A stretch of 6,006 nt of DNA. It comes from CAMDMI01 sp036759185. GTDB lineage: Bacteria > Bacteroidota > Bacteroidia > Cytophagales > Flexibacteraceae. Both the position numbers and the translations under genes were made by a program. Under the pieces are notes generated by a model. The model was not told the DNA's origin. It saw only the letters and a list, made by a program, of their open reading frames with translations, and made no database searches. Positions 5,976 through 6,006 of this stretch are shown here, piece by piece. Every line of letters starts with the position of its first letter. Position 1 is the first letter of the stretch. The stretch covers positions 1-6,006 of the forward strand of contig DAIOVD010000224.1 of assembly GCA_036759185.1 (NCBI GenBank). Direction: 5' to 3'.

Positions 5976-6006
5976 TTAAAATTGCCTTCCGCGGTGGTTT
6001 GTCCAT
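5973..6006. repeat. Right arm of the inverted repeat: fold-back copy at the window end
   Basis: These last 34 bases are the exact reverse complement of 5869-5902. In the rpoC sense direction they should encode residues just before IADVYRECG, but past an Ile codon (GAT at 5973-5975) they give a stop and then the antisense of a downstream piece of the same gene. The GAT is compatible with both the true gene (family members have Ile-Ile here) and the copied segment, so it may be junction microhomology. The arm runs up to the last base, so its full length is unknown. It is read as an inverted chimera formed in amplification, library preparation or assembly. Confidence 0.9.

Noticed and set aside
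5869..6006. The terminal inverted repeat considered as mobile-element ends, a recombination site or a regulatory cruciform.
   Set aside because: One arm is ordinary conserved rpoC coding sequence and the 70 bases between the arms are also normal rpoC, with no transposase, target duplication or non-rpoC cargo; a fold-back artefact explains it more simply.
1..6006. Search for CRISPR repeats, tRNA or rRNA genes, insertion sequences, toxin-antitoxin pairs and defence genes.
   Set aside because: None seen: nearly every base is within seven conventional genes, and gaps between genes are at most 87 bases.

Overview
The window looks like a stretch of core chromosome from a member of the Bacteroidota, perhaps a Cytophagales-like lineage. 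Three things suggest this: a DUF3467 gene directly behind rpoC, a membrane-anchored TPR protein of a type common in that phylum, and no Shine-Dalgarno-like sequence before any of the five visible start codons. The phylum call is an inference from protein resemblance; no rRNA or other decisive marker is present.

Layout, left to right. A + strand gene enters at base 1 already in progress and ends at 336; it looks like the C-terminal tail of a membrane glycosyltransferase-type protein. It runs tail-to-tail into pth (peptidyl-tRNA hydrolase, - strand, 326-886) with an 11-base overlap. A MaoC/PhaJ-like (R)-specific enoyl-CoA hydratase gene (+ strand, 896-1294) diverges from pth with only 9 bases between the start codons. 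A hairpin terminator at 1329-1365 separates it from a left-pointing gene series filling the rest of the window: in transcription order rpoC (3' part), a DUF3467 protein, pdhA (pyruvate dehydrogenase E1 alpha) and the TPR membrane protein. Their gaps are 9, 11 and 5 bases, so they read as one transcription unit ending at the terminator.

Together the genes are housekeeping: transcription (rpoC), translation recycling (pth), central carbon metabolism (pdhA) and acyl-CoA metabolism (MaoC-like). I see no mobile element, CRISPR array, RNA gene, toxin-antitoxin pair or defence system. No stretch over 300 bases lacks a gene.

The most unusual signal is at the right edge. The last 34 bases (5973-6006) are an exact reverse complement of 5869-5902, inside rpoC, and the rpoC reading frame hits a stop codon just inside the copy. 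This is best explained as a fold-back (inverted chimera) artefact at a contig end, not as biology. No convincing undescribed system was found.
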